From CAYRGQ01 sp964444885 (GTDB lineage: Bacteria > Bacteroidota > Bacteroidia > Sphingobacteriales > Sphingobacteriaceae), in contig CAYUIZ010000014.1 in the NCBI GenBank assembly GCA_964444885.1, positions 1-41,069 on the forward strand: a stretch of DNA of 41,069 nt, written 5' to 3'. Under the pieces are notes generated by a model, which was given only the letters and a program-made list of their open reading frames with translations, made no database searches and was not told where the DNA came from. Positions within the stretch are counted from its first letter, which is position 1. Every line of letters starts with the position of its first letter. A program made the position numbers and the translations under genes. Shown one piece after another: positions 1-8,723 of the stretch.

Positions 1-330
1 GAAGTAACCGAATACATCCAACATGCTCCAAATGAGCAGAAAGAAATAATGAGCGTTATACGTGCGCTAATCCATCAAAGCATACCCGATGTAACCGAAG
101 CGTTCAAATGGAGCAGGCCCGTTTTTAAAACGACAAAAGATTTTGCCTATTTCCTGACCAACAAAAATTATGTCACCGTGGGTTTTACGAAAGACATCGA
201 AAAGCTGGAAGACCCAAACAAATTATTGGAAGGAACCGGAAAAACGATGCGACACATCAAACTAAAAAACGTGTCGGACATTGACAGTGAAGTATTAAAA
301 GAATGGTTTACACGTATCACGACTGAATAA
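1..330 (+). CDS. DUF1801 (YdhG-like) domain protein, 5' partial
   Basis: The reading frame is open to the left window edge, so the true start lies upstream. At least 109 residues are visible. The pattern of an early helix (IQHAPNEQKEIM), then a PDVTEAFKWSRPVFK segment, a YVTVGF strand and a late helix around VLKEWF resembles the DUF1801/YdhG-like fold, a small alpha/beta domain of uncertain function found in many bacteria. The first ATG inside the window, at 49, lies within the first helix and is unlikely to be the native start. The next 204 bases up to the cupin gene hold no ORF that looks real. The biochemical role is not known. Confidence 0.7.
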   Translation, partial: EVTEYIQHAPNEQKEIMSVIRALIHQSIPDVTEAFKWSRPVFKTTKDFAYFLTNKNYVTVGFTKDIEKLEDPNKLLEGTGKTMRHIKLKNVSDIDSEVLKEWFTRITTE

Positions 331-534
331 AAGCGCCTACACACAAATAGCGGGTTGGCAAAATGGCGGGATCAGAAGAATAGTTCGGGGGTAAAAACCC
401 GCCCCCGGCGCCTAGTCGCGAAACGTTTTTGACAAGCCCCTAAAGGATCATTCAGCATCCCATGTAAAACCTAAATCCGCCAAGGTTGTTTTAAGACTGA
501 AATATTTATAATCAACAGTCTAATAACAGGCAAC

Positions 535-831
535 ATGGAAAAAGTAACGAAACCCAAGGTCAAACTCCTTGCTTCAGGTACGCACTTCGTAGCTAAACAA
601 ATGCAAGGAAGTGAAGGAGATTTATTGCCAAAACACTTTGCGAATGTCGAATCAATCATATTTATTCACGAAGGAACGTGCATTCTTAAAATAAACGGCG
701 AAGATAAACTGCTCAAACAAGGTGATGCATTTATCGTACCGGCCGAAATCAAACATCAGTTTAAAGCGATAACCGATTTTAAAGGTGTCCACTTTATGCC
801 AAAAGAGATTGAATTTCAATTTTTTGAATAA
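535..831 (+). CDS. Small single-domain cupin protein
   Basis: This 98-residue protein is a minimal cupin beta-barrel. Motif 1 is around residues 34-55 (the IIFIHEGTCILKINGE stretch) and motif 2 around residues 62-75 (QGDAFIVPAEIKHQF), with the usual proline and histidine. The first motif lacks the classical HxH pair, so metal binding by the standard 3-His-1-Glu set is doubtful. There is no signal peptide, so it is probably cytoplasmic. It stands alone on the plus strand and converges on the fibronectin-domain gene, with a hairpin between the two stops. Cupins of this size occur in sugar, phenolic and stress metabolism, and the substrate cannot be read here. Confidence 0.75.
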   Translation: MEKVTKPKVKLLASGTHFVAKQMQGSEGDLLPKHFANVESIIFIHEGTCILKINGEDKLLKQGDAFIVPAEIKHQFKAITDFKGVHFMPKEIEFQFFE

Positions 832-849
832 TCCATAATTTTCTAAACC

Positions 850-879
850 CATCGCCCACGGTTTAAACCGTAGGCGATG
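850..879. repeat. REP-like imperfect palindrome between convergent genes
   Basis: The sequence CATCGCC-C-ACGG, loop TTTAAA, CCGT-A-GGCGATG folds into an 11-bp stem with one mismatch. Its centre ACGGTTTAAACCGT (858-871) is a perfect 14-bp palindrome. It lies between the cupin stop (831) and the stop of the minus-strand fibronectin gene (883). It has no U-tract on either strand, so it is a weak terminator at best. Its form is like dispersed palindromic (REP-type) elements of Bacteroidota, but only one copy is in this window. Confidence 0.5.
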
Positions 880-882
880 TCA

Positions 883-2910
883 TTACCGACTTATCCGCAG
901 CGTCGGTCCGGGTTCGCCTTCCGAACTCCCTGCCACCGCCACCACATAATATTCATAGGTGGCGTCCGGGCTCACCTGCACGTCCACGTATGACTGATTA
1001 GCCGGTGCTACCCCAATTTTCGTGAATTCACGGGCGTCGCCCGATCTTCTGTAAATGGCATATTCGCCTCGCTGATGGGTCAGGGATATCGGCCAGGACA
1101 CTTCTATTCCCTTGGTGATGTTTCGTAAGTTGATGACCAACGGGGACGCCAATGTGTCGTCCACCCCGCGACGTGTTGATACGGATAAGGGCGATAATAC
1201 GCTGAAATTGCCCCACACATCGCGGGTGCTGACGGCATAGGCATACGCTACGCCGGGAACGGCTGTGGAATCCGTATATCCGGGAAGTGTCCACGTATCG
1301 TGCAGCATCTCAAATTGATCGCTTGCTTCGTCGCGCCGAAACACCGCGTAGCCCGTTATCCGGTCATCAATTTCCATCACGTCGTTCCAGGTCAGGTAGA
1401 CACCTTCAGGCCCGTCGAGCGTCACCAAACCGCCAGGAGGAGTCAGTACCTGCGGTTGCTGTACGGCCACCGTGACGATCTGTGACGTGTCGCTGAGTTG
1501 CTGCTGCTGGTCCATCGCCAAAACGGCATAATGCAACTGCCCCGAATACCCGGCCGTGAGAACGCTATCGAGATAAACGGTATCCTGCACCGTGGATGAT
1601 ATCAGGTCCATGCGATCGGGCGATGTGCCTCGCAATACGTAAAAGCCATAGGTATCTAATCCGTCGGGCACCCACCAGCTCAGTTTAACGCCTTGCTCCG
1701 TGGCGGTCGCCCGCACCCCGTCGGGCGCCAACGGCGGCAAATCCCCACCCGGGATCGACGCTACCGCGGCCACTTCAGCGGGCTTGATAAAATCCTCATC
1801 GGTCTGGCTGACAAAGACGGGCTTCACGCGGTAATGGTACATGGATCCCGATAGCACCCGACGGTCGACATAACCGACCTCGTGGGCGCCGATGGTGTCC
1901 AACACCACATACGCTGAATCGTAGTTTCGCGACTTGGCGATGGCGATACCCGTGTAGATCGCTTCGCTTGGCAACCTGTTCCAACGTAGGCGAACGCCTT
2001 GTTCGTCCGTTTCCGCGCGAAGTTCGGTGATCGGGCTTACATTCCCCGCGTCATACGCCAGTGCATGCAACGTATCGGAAGGAAGCCCGACGTTGCCCAC
2101 CCAATCGGCGAGCCTGGCATAGTAGGAATAACGAAGGCCGGGCTTCACCGCAGCCTGCAAGTGGACGAAACTGCTATCGCTTTCGGCCGCGCGGATAATC
2201 AGGCTTGACTGCAAACGCCCAAACTCCCCCTGCCCTTCTTGCTTGAAAATATCAGCCTGTAGGCCGATCGTTTCCTGAAAAGTCGAATATGGCGTTGCCC
2301 ATGAAACGGTTACCAAGCTATCCGACACCAAATAATTGCCGACGGCGAACTGCTCCGTATAATTCGTATATCCGGCTCCCGCCGTTAGCTCCAGGCTGCC
2401 TTTCAGCGATTCGCCCTGGTAGTTTTCAATCCGGTAACGAACGGATTGGCCCACGGTCCAACTCTTGTCGATATAGATCAGTCCAAAGGCTTCCATCGAC
2501 TGCTTCGCAAATGCGTATAACCCGATTTTATCGACGGGTTCCCCGGCGTAGAAACGGTACGCGTCAAGATCGGACTTCAGCTCAAAATCAGTTTTGATCT
2601 GGTCTACCAATGCACCGCCGAGCTGCTTTCGGAAGGCTTCCGCATTTTCCGGGAATTTAATTTCAGCAAGGGTCTCCCACGTGTCTGACCCGTCGATTGC
2701 CTTGTGAATGACCAGGCGCTCCTCGGGGTTGAAGTGTGTCCGTTGCAGGGATGTTGCCAACAGGGGAAGCATGGCACCGTCCGGTCCCGTCAGCACTTCC
2801 GTGCCCCAATCATCGTGAAGTGTCTGGGCTGCCGTACTAGCCAGCATCAATAGCAGCGCTGCACCCGTCGTTATTATGTTCCGCATCATTATGAAAATTA
2901 ATCGCACCAT
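883..2910 (-). CDS. Secreted fibronectin type III repeat protein
   Basis: This is a 675-residue exported protein. The N-terminus has a hydrophobic Sec signal ending near residue 28 (LLLMLASTAAQ). The C-terminal half holds about four fibronectin type III-like modules, at roughly residues 292-380, 395-485, 490-585 and 590-675, each with the GVxLxW strand and the Y-x-Y-x-V strand of this fold. The part before them (30-290) is not recognised. The last residues do not look like a type IX secretion C-terminal domain. The start at 2910 overlaps the end of the TANFOR-like gene by 13 bases and has AAGGA nine bases upstream; ATGs at 2889 and 2886 are alternatives. As the last gene of the 10454-883 operon it is probably an adhesive or scaffold partner of the two proteins encoded upstream. 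Confidence 0.8.
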   Translation of the reverse strand: MVRLIFIMMRNIITTGAALLLMLASTAAQTLHDDWGTEVLTGPDGAMLPLLATSLQRTHFNPEERLVIHKAIDGSDTWETLAEIKFPENAEAFRKQLGGALVDQIKTDFELKSDLDAYRFYAGEPVDKIGLYAFAKQSMEAFGLIYIDKSWTVGQSVRYRIENYQGESLKGSLELTAGAGYTNYTEQFAVGNYLVSDSLVTVSWATPYSTFQETIGLQADIFKQEGQGEFGRLQSSLIIRAAESDSSFVHLQAAVKPGLRYSYYARLADWVGNVGLPSDTLHALAYDAGNVSPITELRAETDEQGVRLRWNRLPSEAIYTGIAIAKSRNYDSAYVVLDTIGAHEVGYVDRRVLSGSMYHYRVKPVFVSQTDEDFIKPAEVAAVASIPGGDLPPLAPDGVRATATEQGVKLSWWVPDGLDTYGFYVLRGTSPDRMDLISSTVQDTVYLDSVLTAGYSGQLHYAVLAMDQQQQLSDTSQIVTVAVQQPQVLTPPGGLVTLDGPEGVYLTWNDVMEIDDRITGYAVFRRDEASDQFEMLHDTWTLPGYTDSTAVPGVAYAYAVSTRDVWGNFSVLSPLSVSTRRGVDDTLASPLVINLRNITKGIEVSWPISLTHQRGEYAIYRRSGDAREFTKIGVAPANQSYVDVQVSPDATYEYYVVAVAGSSEGEPGPTLRISR

Positions 2911-5900
2911 ACGTTATTATCCTTAAACTGGCCCAGCCCGCCCCCCAAGGTCAGGCCGTTATCATACTTCAAATGGGCATATACATCGGTGCAGATCCGT
3001 ACCCCCAGGCCACCCCTGATTCGATAGTCGTTGCACGCTGCCGCCTTATTACCCGCGTACAGGGATAGGCTGCCCCCCATCTTGCCGTCGAAGTGCCAGC
3101 GGTTATTGTAGCCACCAGCGATATCGAAGCAGAAGAGTGCATCGCCTCCCACGCCAATATACTGATTGAATACGGTCAATCCGGCCGTACCACCGAAGGC
3201 GGTTTTGCCCTTGAGGCGGAGGAAATATTGGTTCGAGGCAAAGTTCGATATGAATGTGGATTGCAGCCGCACGTCATAATACGCCTGAACGGTAACCTTC
3301 GGGCACCACCATCGCTCAAAACTCCAGTCGATGCGCTTATTGGCCTGCAAGTTCCCGTAGAGGTAAAGTCCGCTGAATACCGGGGCGTTGTAATCGGCGT
3401 CCATATGAGCGAAGTAGTTTCGAATGGATGTATTGGCGTTGGTTTTCGGGTTCTTGACGTTGAACGCCATCACGTAATCCACGGTGGCCTGCTTAAATCC
3501 GAGCAACGACGCCTTGGCTTGTACCCCAAGGAACGCATAAGTATCCTGCTCGTCCCAACTAACGGCAAAATCCCCGTTGATCTGCAACGCGCCCAGCTTG
3601 GGAAGCGGCTCGAATTTGGCATCCACGGCCACCGTCATCTTCTTGGACGGGGTATTCAGCATGACATGCGCTTTCGACAACTTCAGGACGTCGGCCACCA
3701 CCAGTTCCACGGAGCCTTCGATGACCACGCCCAGCGGGTCTTTGCCGACCGTCAGGTCAATGTTGTCCAGTTTCGCGGCCGAAGAAAGGCCCGCTACGGA
3801 TATGGCGCCCTGTATGGTGGCGGAGAAAGCCTTGGAACGCGATGCGTACGAGAAGCCCCCACCCAACTTATCGATGGTGATCGCCCCGATCGGTATCATG
3901 GCTCCGGCCTGAAAATTGCCGCCTAGGGCAATGCCGCCACCCGATTTCAGCCTATGGAAGAAGAAGTCGATGTCCGCCGTGATCGGCGATTCGGGGATCG
4001 CGACCGTCCCTGCGCCCGCAAACCCTTGCTTCTCCGTATCGTCCACAAGCGAAAGTTCGATGCCAGCCGTCAAAATAGGCACCTCGAGGTTGGCTTTGAC
4101 TTTGTCAACCGCATAGCTTACTTCGCCGCGTGCGTCTGCCGTGAAACGGATATTTCCAACTTCAAACGTGAAACCCGGGATATCCGTTTTAAATTCACCG
4201 CGCACCGATACGTAGGGCGCCCCTTGGTCGGGGTTGCTGACGTCGATGCCGTTCACCGCCAATGAGGCAAACCCGAGGTCGGCACGTTTATCCACCGGTA
4301 TATCGATAAAGAACTTGCCGTCGGTCTGAATCTGCAATGTGTTGATCTCAAAGGTCGTCGAAATCAGCTTTTGCAATTGCATGACGGCACTTCCGCCTAA
4401 ACTATACACATCCGTTTCGCCAACCCGATTAAATGAAAGCGGATTAATTCCAGTCTTAACCTGCAGCAGGTGGTACACATTCATGCCTATCTCGGGCAAA
4501 TGGAATTTGCCACCGTAGATGGCGTCTTTAGCCATGCGCAGGTCTTCGAAAATTAGGCTTACCTTATCGGAATACGGGAAATCCACATCCAGCGTACCGT
4601 TAAACTTAAACCCGCCCTCGTCCAGCGACACCGTGCCGAGGCGTGCGGCCCATTCGCCGATGCGAAGCGTCGGAATCGTGGTCTCGTCGATCAGCAAGGA
4701 TTCGATACCAAACGATTTGCTGATGGTTAGTTCCGTCACCGCGATGTGCGTGGAGTCGATAATGCCCAAATGAGGCGTCGTGATGCTGCCCGCGAGCGAG
4801 AGGCCGAGCTGGCTTATCCGCGAACGTGCCAAATCAAGCGCAAAGTTAAACCCGTAAAGCTCGATTGCCGTAGACGCTTGGTCCATTCGTGCCAACTGCA
4901 GCGTAAACTCGGGCACGCCGCTGTTGATATCTTCATGGAATACTTCAATGTCAGCGATGCCCGATTCTGCATGCGGCGTCAGGTAAGTCCGGCCCAGATT
5001 GCCGTAGTGAATGCCGAGTGTCCGACGCTGGAACGCTTGTCCGTCGACCCGCAGTTTGCCACTAATGCTCCCCTTTCCGTCGGGATTGCGCTTGACCGTT
5101 AGATACTCGTCCCCTTCCAAGCGCAGCGGCAAGTAATCAAAGAGCTTGATGGGCAGCGTTTTTTTCTGCGTAACCACTTCATTGTCTTTCGGAATCGCCT
5201 TTCCTTCCGCATCGAAGGTTACGTGGACCTTATCAAACGCCAGTTCCGCAACGGTCGTTCCGTCAAACAAGCCGGGATGGGCTTGGAGGTTGACGAACTT
5301 TCCTTTCCATATCTCACCTTCCGGCGCATCGGGGTCGGGTTTGGTGCTTTCCAGCCGTATTTCGAAGCCCAAGAGTGTGGACAGGTCCTTGCCTCCACCG
5401 TCTTTCAGGTCGAAATTGATTTCTGCCGCCACGCCTGCTTGCAGTACGCTGTGCTCCTCGGCGCCGATGTAGCCTGTCTTGCCCGCACGTAACGTCTCTT
5501 CCCCTGCCGGCACGTACAGGCTATATAAACCGAGTTCACTGGTCGTCGTTGTTAGGTAAGGCCTACCGTCTACTTCCACGGTGGCCACCCCTACAGGCGT
5601 GTTGCCTTGGCTAACCTTGCCGTAGACTTTGACACCGCGTGCCAAGGGTATCGACACTTCCGTCACCTGCCCGTCTACCGGTATATCGATGCTGTATTGC
5701 CCGCCGACATAACCGCTGGCCGTATCGGGCATGACGGTCACTAACGCAGGCCCGTCCACGCCCTCCAGCATCCAAGTTCCCGCTTGATTGGTAGTGGATG
5801 TCGTATCGTATGCCGTAATGGTTACGTGGGCGAGACGCAGGCCGGGGTCATCCCGGTCATGCACGACAAACCGTACATTGCCAGACTGTCTGTGCAAGGG

Positions 5901-8711
5901 ACCGACATCCCCGAGTTGCTGCGTGGTATTCCCGGATACCTGCATCGGTACGTCCAGTGCCGCGTAGCCGTACTTGCTAATCTGCAACACATGGTCGCCG
6001 GGATAATATTGCAACGAGAATGTGCCGTCGTCAGCGGTTTCGACCAATGCCGTGCTGCCTTTCACATTCAGGCGGGCATTTGGCACAGGGTTTTGTGCAG
6101 GGTCAACCACCCGGCCGCTAACGGCGACAAGTTCGGGACTGACGACAAACTCTTGGTAATTATTGCTTCCCGGCGTAGGCCGGATGGTAAATTCACGGGT
6201 TTCGGGCACCACCGCCATTTGGCGGTAGCTGGCCGGCAATTGGATCATCCGGACGGTGTACGTCGCGCCCGGCTTTAGAATAGGCAGGTTACCGATGTAA
6301 AAGTCGCCTGCGCTGTCGGTACGGACGGTGTAAGGCGCGTCTGTTTGATAGCTCAGCTCGTTGATATTAAGCGGAACCAAACCGGGTAGCGCATTCAGGT
6401 TTCCACCCACGTCGATCATTGCCGGGCTGGCAGTCATCGCACCGCCTCCCACCCAGGCAGCCGCGACCGCGGCCTGTGGCGCTTGCGCTTGCGCTTGCGC
6501 TTGCGTTTGCGTTTGCACCGGTACGCTGGGGGACATCATCCCTGCGGTAAAACGGGCGTTGACGGGCGCCATCAGCGGCATCGCAACCAAGCCTGTCTGT
6601 TCGAGGTCGTCCGCATTAAACCCGACCTGAACGTAGGCACCTGCTATGCCTTGTACGGTTTGCCCCGACTTGACGACCACCCGGCCTGTCACCGAAGGGG
6701 ACGCTACGCGGAGCTTGTACGCGGGCTCAACGACCAACACCTCATTCCTGGAAACGGTGTTCTCCGTTACCGCAAGCCTGACGGTGCGCGCCTGCAGGGC
6801 TTCGGATTGGGGCGAAACCTCTACCCACAAACTACTGGAATAAAAGAGCGTACCGAAACTGGCCCGCTGCTGCCCGGATACCGTGGCTTTGGCCTTGCCT
6901 ACAGCAACCATTTCCTTGCCGTTGATGGTTTTACTTACACGGTCCTGACTGCTCAGCAAGCCCTCCTGTTTCAAGTAAGGATTCGCATCGATTTCGGCCG
7001 CTTCCCGATACACCGTCACATCAAGTTGTCCGTCTAGTTGCTCGCCGTGTTCGCCGTCGACAGCAAACGAGGGCTGGAATCGGAACGTATTGGCAATCAA
7101 CGTATGTTCACCGACGTTGATCACGGGCTGTTCCGGATCCAAGGCGCCTATTTCGACCTCGAATCGTTCGAAATCGGGTATATTGGCCACCAAAAAAAGG
7201 CTCACATGCTTAACGCCCACAAACTTCGGATCCACTATTTCCACCGTAAAATCACCTTCGTTATTCGTCTTCACCGTGCCTACCGTAACCGGAGTGACAT
7301 TGCTTCCGAACCGTCCAGCATCCACCTGCATCCGCGCCTGTATGGTCAGCGTGGCGCCCGCCAGTGGATAGGTTTCCGACGCGGCGTGCGGGGGACTTTG
7401 CACACTGCCTAAGCCGACGCCGGCCGTGCCACTCGCGCTAACCAGCGAAGGGGTGTGCAATGTGGCAACGACGCCCCCAACGGGTTGCGCCATGGTGTTG
7501 ACGGCCGGGTATGCTGCCATCTTGAACGCGGTTCCAACGGTGGGATCCGCTTTCAGCAATGCCGCCGGGTTTTGCAATGCGCCATTGAGGTTGGCCGAGG
7601 CTTGGGCTAGGCCCGCATGCTGTACCTGCGTGCTGATTGCGTTGCTCGCGAAACTTTCGCGGATTTGGTTCATGTTCTGCTGCTGTTGGATCGTCGTTGC
7701 ATGACGATGTTCCTGCTCGCGAAACGCCCATTTCAGTGTGCCGCTGACGCTGTGCGTCGCAAATGTTTTATCGGTCACCGGGTCCTCACTGGATGTCGAC
7801 CCCGGCGTGGTCTCCCCGCCCTCGCCATCGCCTTGCTGCGCAGCAATCGCCGGATTCTCCCCGTACGTGAACACGATCACCTCGCTCCGCCCATTATTAC
7901 GTATGGCGGTTCGCCGAAGCGGATCGTCAGCCTCCACCACCAGCGCATACCGGCGGCCGGGCGTGAGCGCCGGTTCTGCCGGGCCATATAACAAGGTGTT
8001 TTGGTTTACCGTCCGCTCAAAAAACGAATTGGAAGTCCATATCGCTTCCACCGGGTCGCGATCGGTAAGCATTTCGACCATCCGAACGCGGTACTGCAGG
8101 TGCGGCGGCGCACCAGGAGGCGTCGACCACGTGATGACAAAGCTCTGTATGCCCGGACTGATGATCTCCTGTTCATGGAACGGCGACACGATGGTGGGCG
8201 GCTCGAGGTTCGTAATCGACAGCATGGTACAGCCCAAAGGCTCTTCCGGACTCAGCGGAATCCCCGGCTGGTGGTAGTCAAACGCCCGGATGCAAAAATC
8301 ATACATGCCCTCCGGGAGCCCGCTCCCGTTGATGAAATCCCGTTCGGATAGGCCGACCAGATCCAGGTTGTGGTAGTCAAACAAGTGGATCAGGTCATTG
8401 CCATTCAGTGTCTTGGTTTCCATGGGCCCCAGCACGATCGGGTTAGGGCTCCGGAATCCTTCCTTCAGGATAATGGCAATGCCGTTGCCGCCGGAGATGC
8501 TCCCCCTCAACTGGAGGTTTTGGGTACTGGTGGAGGTATTGGTCAGCGTGAGCAAGATCAACTCGGGGCGTGAGCCGTATTCGCTGATATTGCTTTGGTA
8601 GGGTGGCACGATGTTGACCTGCAGATTCACTTGCGCCGTCGCAGGGCGCAACGCAGCAAGCAACAGCAAAAGGAAGATGGCCCACCGTGGGTCGTTGCCC
8701 GTTATTTTCAT
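2898..8711 (-). CDS. Giant secreted TANFOR-like protein with carboxypeptidase-regulatory-like repeats
   Basis: This 1937-residue protein begins with a Sec signal (about residues 1-26, ending RPATAQ). Residues 28-285 have the layout I associate with the TANFOR domain of Bacteroidota surface proteins: a beta-sandwich LTLTN segment, LPEGMYDFCIRA, a GCT segment, then an Fn3-like part with GRRYAL and NNGRSEV. An alanine- and glutamine-rich stretch follows, including a QT/QA repeat near residues 732-745. Carboxypeptidase-regulatory-like beta-sandwiches lie around 855-925 (SGRVVDPAQNPVPNARL) and 1015-1080 (YGKVSQGNTPVGVATVEVDG). The last 800 residues are glycine-rich, beta-strand-rich and repetitive, with cysteines near the end (CPKV, FCFD, AACND, ICTD, VWCD). 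It is the middle gene of a three-gene operon; its start lies 12 bases after the barrel gene's stop. It is probably a long surface or periplasmic beta-structure. The function is unknown. Confidence 0.75.
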   Translation of the reverse strand: MKITGNDPRWAIFLLLLLAALRPATAQVNLQVNIVPPYQSNISEYGSRPELILLTLTNTSTSTQNLQLRGSISGGNGIAIILKEGFRSPNPIVLGPMETKTLNGNDLIHLFDYHNLDLVGLSERDFINGSGLPEGMYDFCIRAFDYHQPGIPLSPEEPLGCTMLSITNLEPPTIVSPFHEQEIISPGIQSFVITWSTPPGAPPHLQYRVRMVEMLTDRDPVEAIWTSNSFFERTVNQNTLLYGPAEPALTPGRRYALVVEADDPLRRTAIRNNGRSEVIVFTYGENPAIAAQQGDGEGGETTPGSTSSEDPVTDKTFATHSVSGTLKWAFREQEHRHATTIQQQQNMNQIRESFASNAISTQVQHAGLAQASANLNGALQNPAALLKADPTVGTAFKMAAYPAVNTMAQPVGGVVATLHTPSLVSASGTAGVGLGSVQSPPHAASETYPLAGATLTIQARMQVDAGRFGSNVTPVTVGTVKTNNEGDFTVEIVDPKFVGVKHVSLFLVANIPDFERFEVEIGALDPEQPVINVGEHTLIANTFRFQPSFAVDGEHGEQLDGQLDVTVYREAAEIDANPYLKQEGLLSSQDRVSKTINGKEMVAVGKAKATVSGQQRASFGTLFYSSSLWVEVSPQSEALQARTVRLAVTENTVSRNEVLVVEPAYKLRVASPSVTGRVVVKSGQTVQGIAGAYVQVGFNADDLEQTGLVAMPLMAPVNARFTAGMMSPSVPVQTQTQAQAQAQAPQAAVAAAWVGGGAMTASPAMIDVGGNLNALPGLVPLNINELSYQTDAPYTVRTDSAGDFYIGNLPILKPGATYTVRMIQLPASYRQMAVVPETREFTIRPTPGSNNYQEFVVSPELVAVSGRVVDPAQNPVPNARLNVKGSTALVETADDGTFSLQYYPGDHVLQISKYGYAALDVPMQVSGNTTQQLGDVGPLHRQSGNVRFVVHDRDDPGLRLAHVTITAYDTTSTTNQAGTWMLEGVDGPALVTVMPDTASGYVGGQYSIDIPVDGQVTEVSIPLARGVKVYGKVSQGNTPVGVATVEVDGRPYLTTTTSELGLYSLYVPAGEETLRAGKTGYIGAEEHSVLQAGVAAEINFDLKDGGGKDLSTLLGFEIRLESTKPDPDAPEGEIWKGKFVNLQAHPGLFDGTTVAELAFDKVHVTFDAEGKAIPKDNEVVTQKKTLPIKLFDYLPLRLEGDEYLTVKRNPDGKGSISGKLRVDGQAFQRRTLGIHYGNLGRTYLTPHAESGIADIEVFHEDINSGVPEFTLQLARMDQASTAIELYGFNFALDLARSRISQLGLSLAGSITTPHLGIIDSTHIAVTELTISKSFGIESLLIDETTIPTLRIGEWAARLGTVSLDEGGFKFNGTLDVDFPYSDKVSLIFEDLRMAKDAIYGGKFHLPEIGMNVYHLLQVKTGINPLSFNRVGETDVYSLGGSAVMQLQKLISTTFEINTLQIQTDGKFFIDIPVDKRADLGFASLAVNGIDVSNPDQGAPYVSVRGEFKTDIPGFTFEVGNIRFTADARGEVSYAVDKVKANLEVPILTAGIELSLVDDTEKQGFAGAGTVAIPESPITADIDFFFHRLKSGGGIALGGNFQAGAMIPIGAITIDKLGGGFSYASRSKAFSATIQGAISVAGLSSAAKLDNIDLTVGKDPLGVVIEGSVELVVADVLKLSKAHVMLNTPSKKMTVAVDAKFEPLPKLGALQINGDFAVSWDEQDTYAFLGVQAKASLLGFKQATVDYVMAFNVKNPKTNANTSIRNYFAHMDADYNAPVFSGLYLYGNLQANKRIDWSFERWWCPKVTVQAYYDVRLQSTFISNFASNQYFLRLKGKTAFGGTAGLTVFNQYIGVGGDALFCFDIAGGYNNRWHFDGKMGGSLSLYAGNKAAACNDYRIRGGLGVRICTDVYAHLKYDNGLTLGGGLGQFKDNNVWCD
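6481..6516 (-). repeat. Six-copy hexanucleotide tandem repeat inside the TANFOR-like gene
   Basis: Four copies of GCTTGC followed by two of GTTTGC run without interruption on the plus strand. On the coding strand they encode QT-QT-QA-QA-QA-QA. The unit is six bases, so slippage would add or remove two residues without breaking the frame. The repeat sits in an alanine- and glutamine-rich linker between recognisable beta domains. Confidence 0.9.
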
Positions 8712-8723
8712 CGCTTTAGGGTT

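Noticed and set aside
3093..3926. A 277-codon plus-strand ORF inside the giant protein gene.
   Set aside because: Antisense shadow of a long, GC-balanced gene; no ribosome site, no recognisable motif.
6481..6516. A CRISPR-like or satellite repeat.
   Set aside because: Units are six bases without spacers and read as codons in a real gene.
883..8711. Type IX secretion cargo in the fibronectin and giant proteins.
   Set aside because: The C-termini do not show the conserved short beta-domain signal of type IX substrates.
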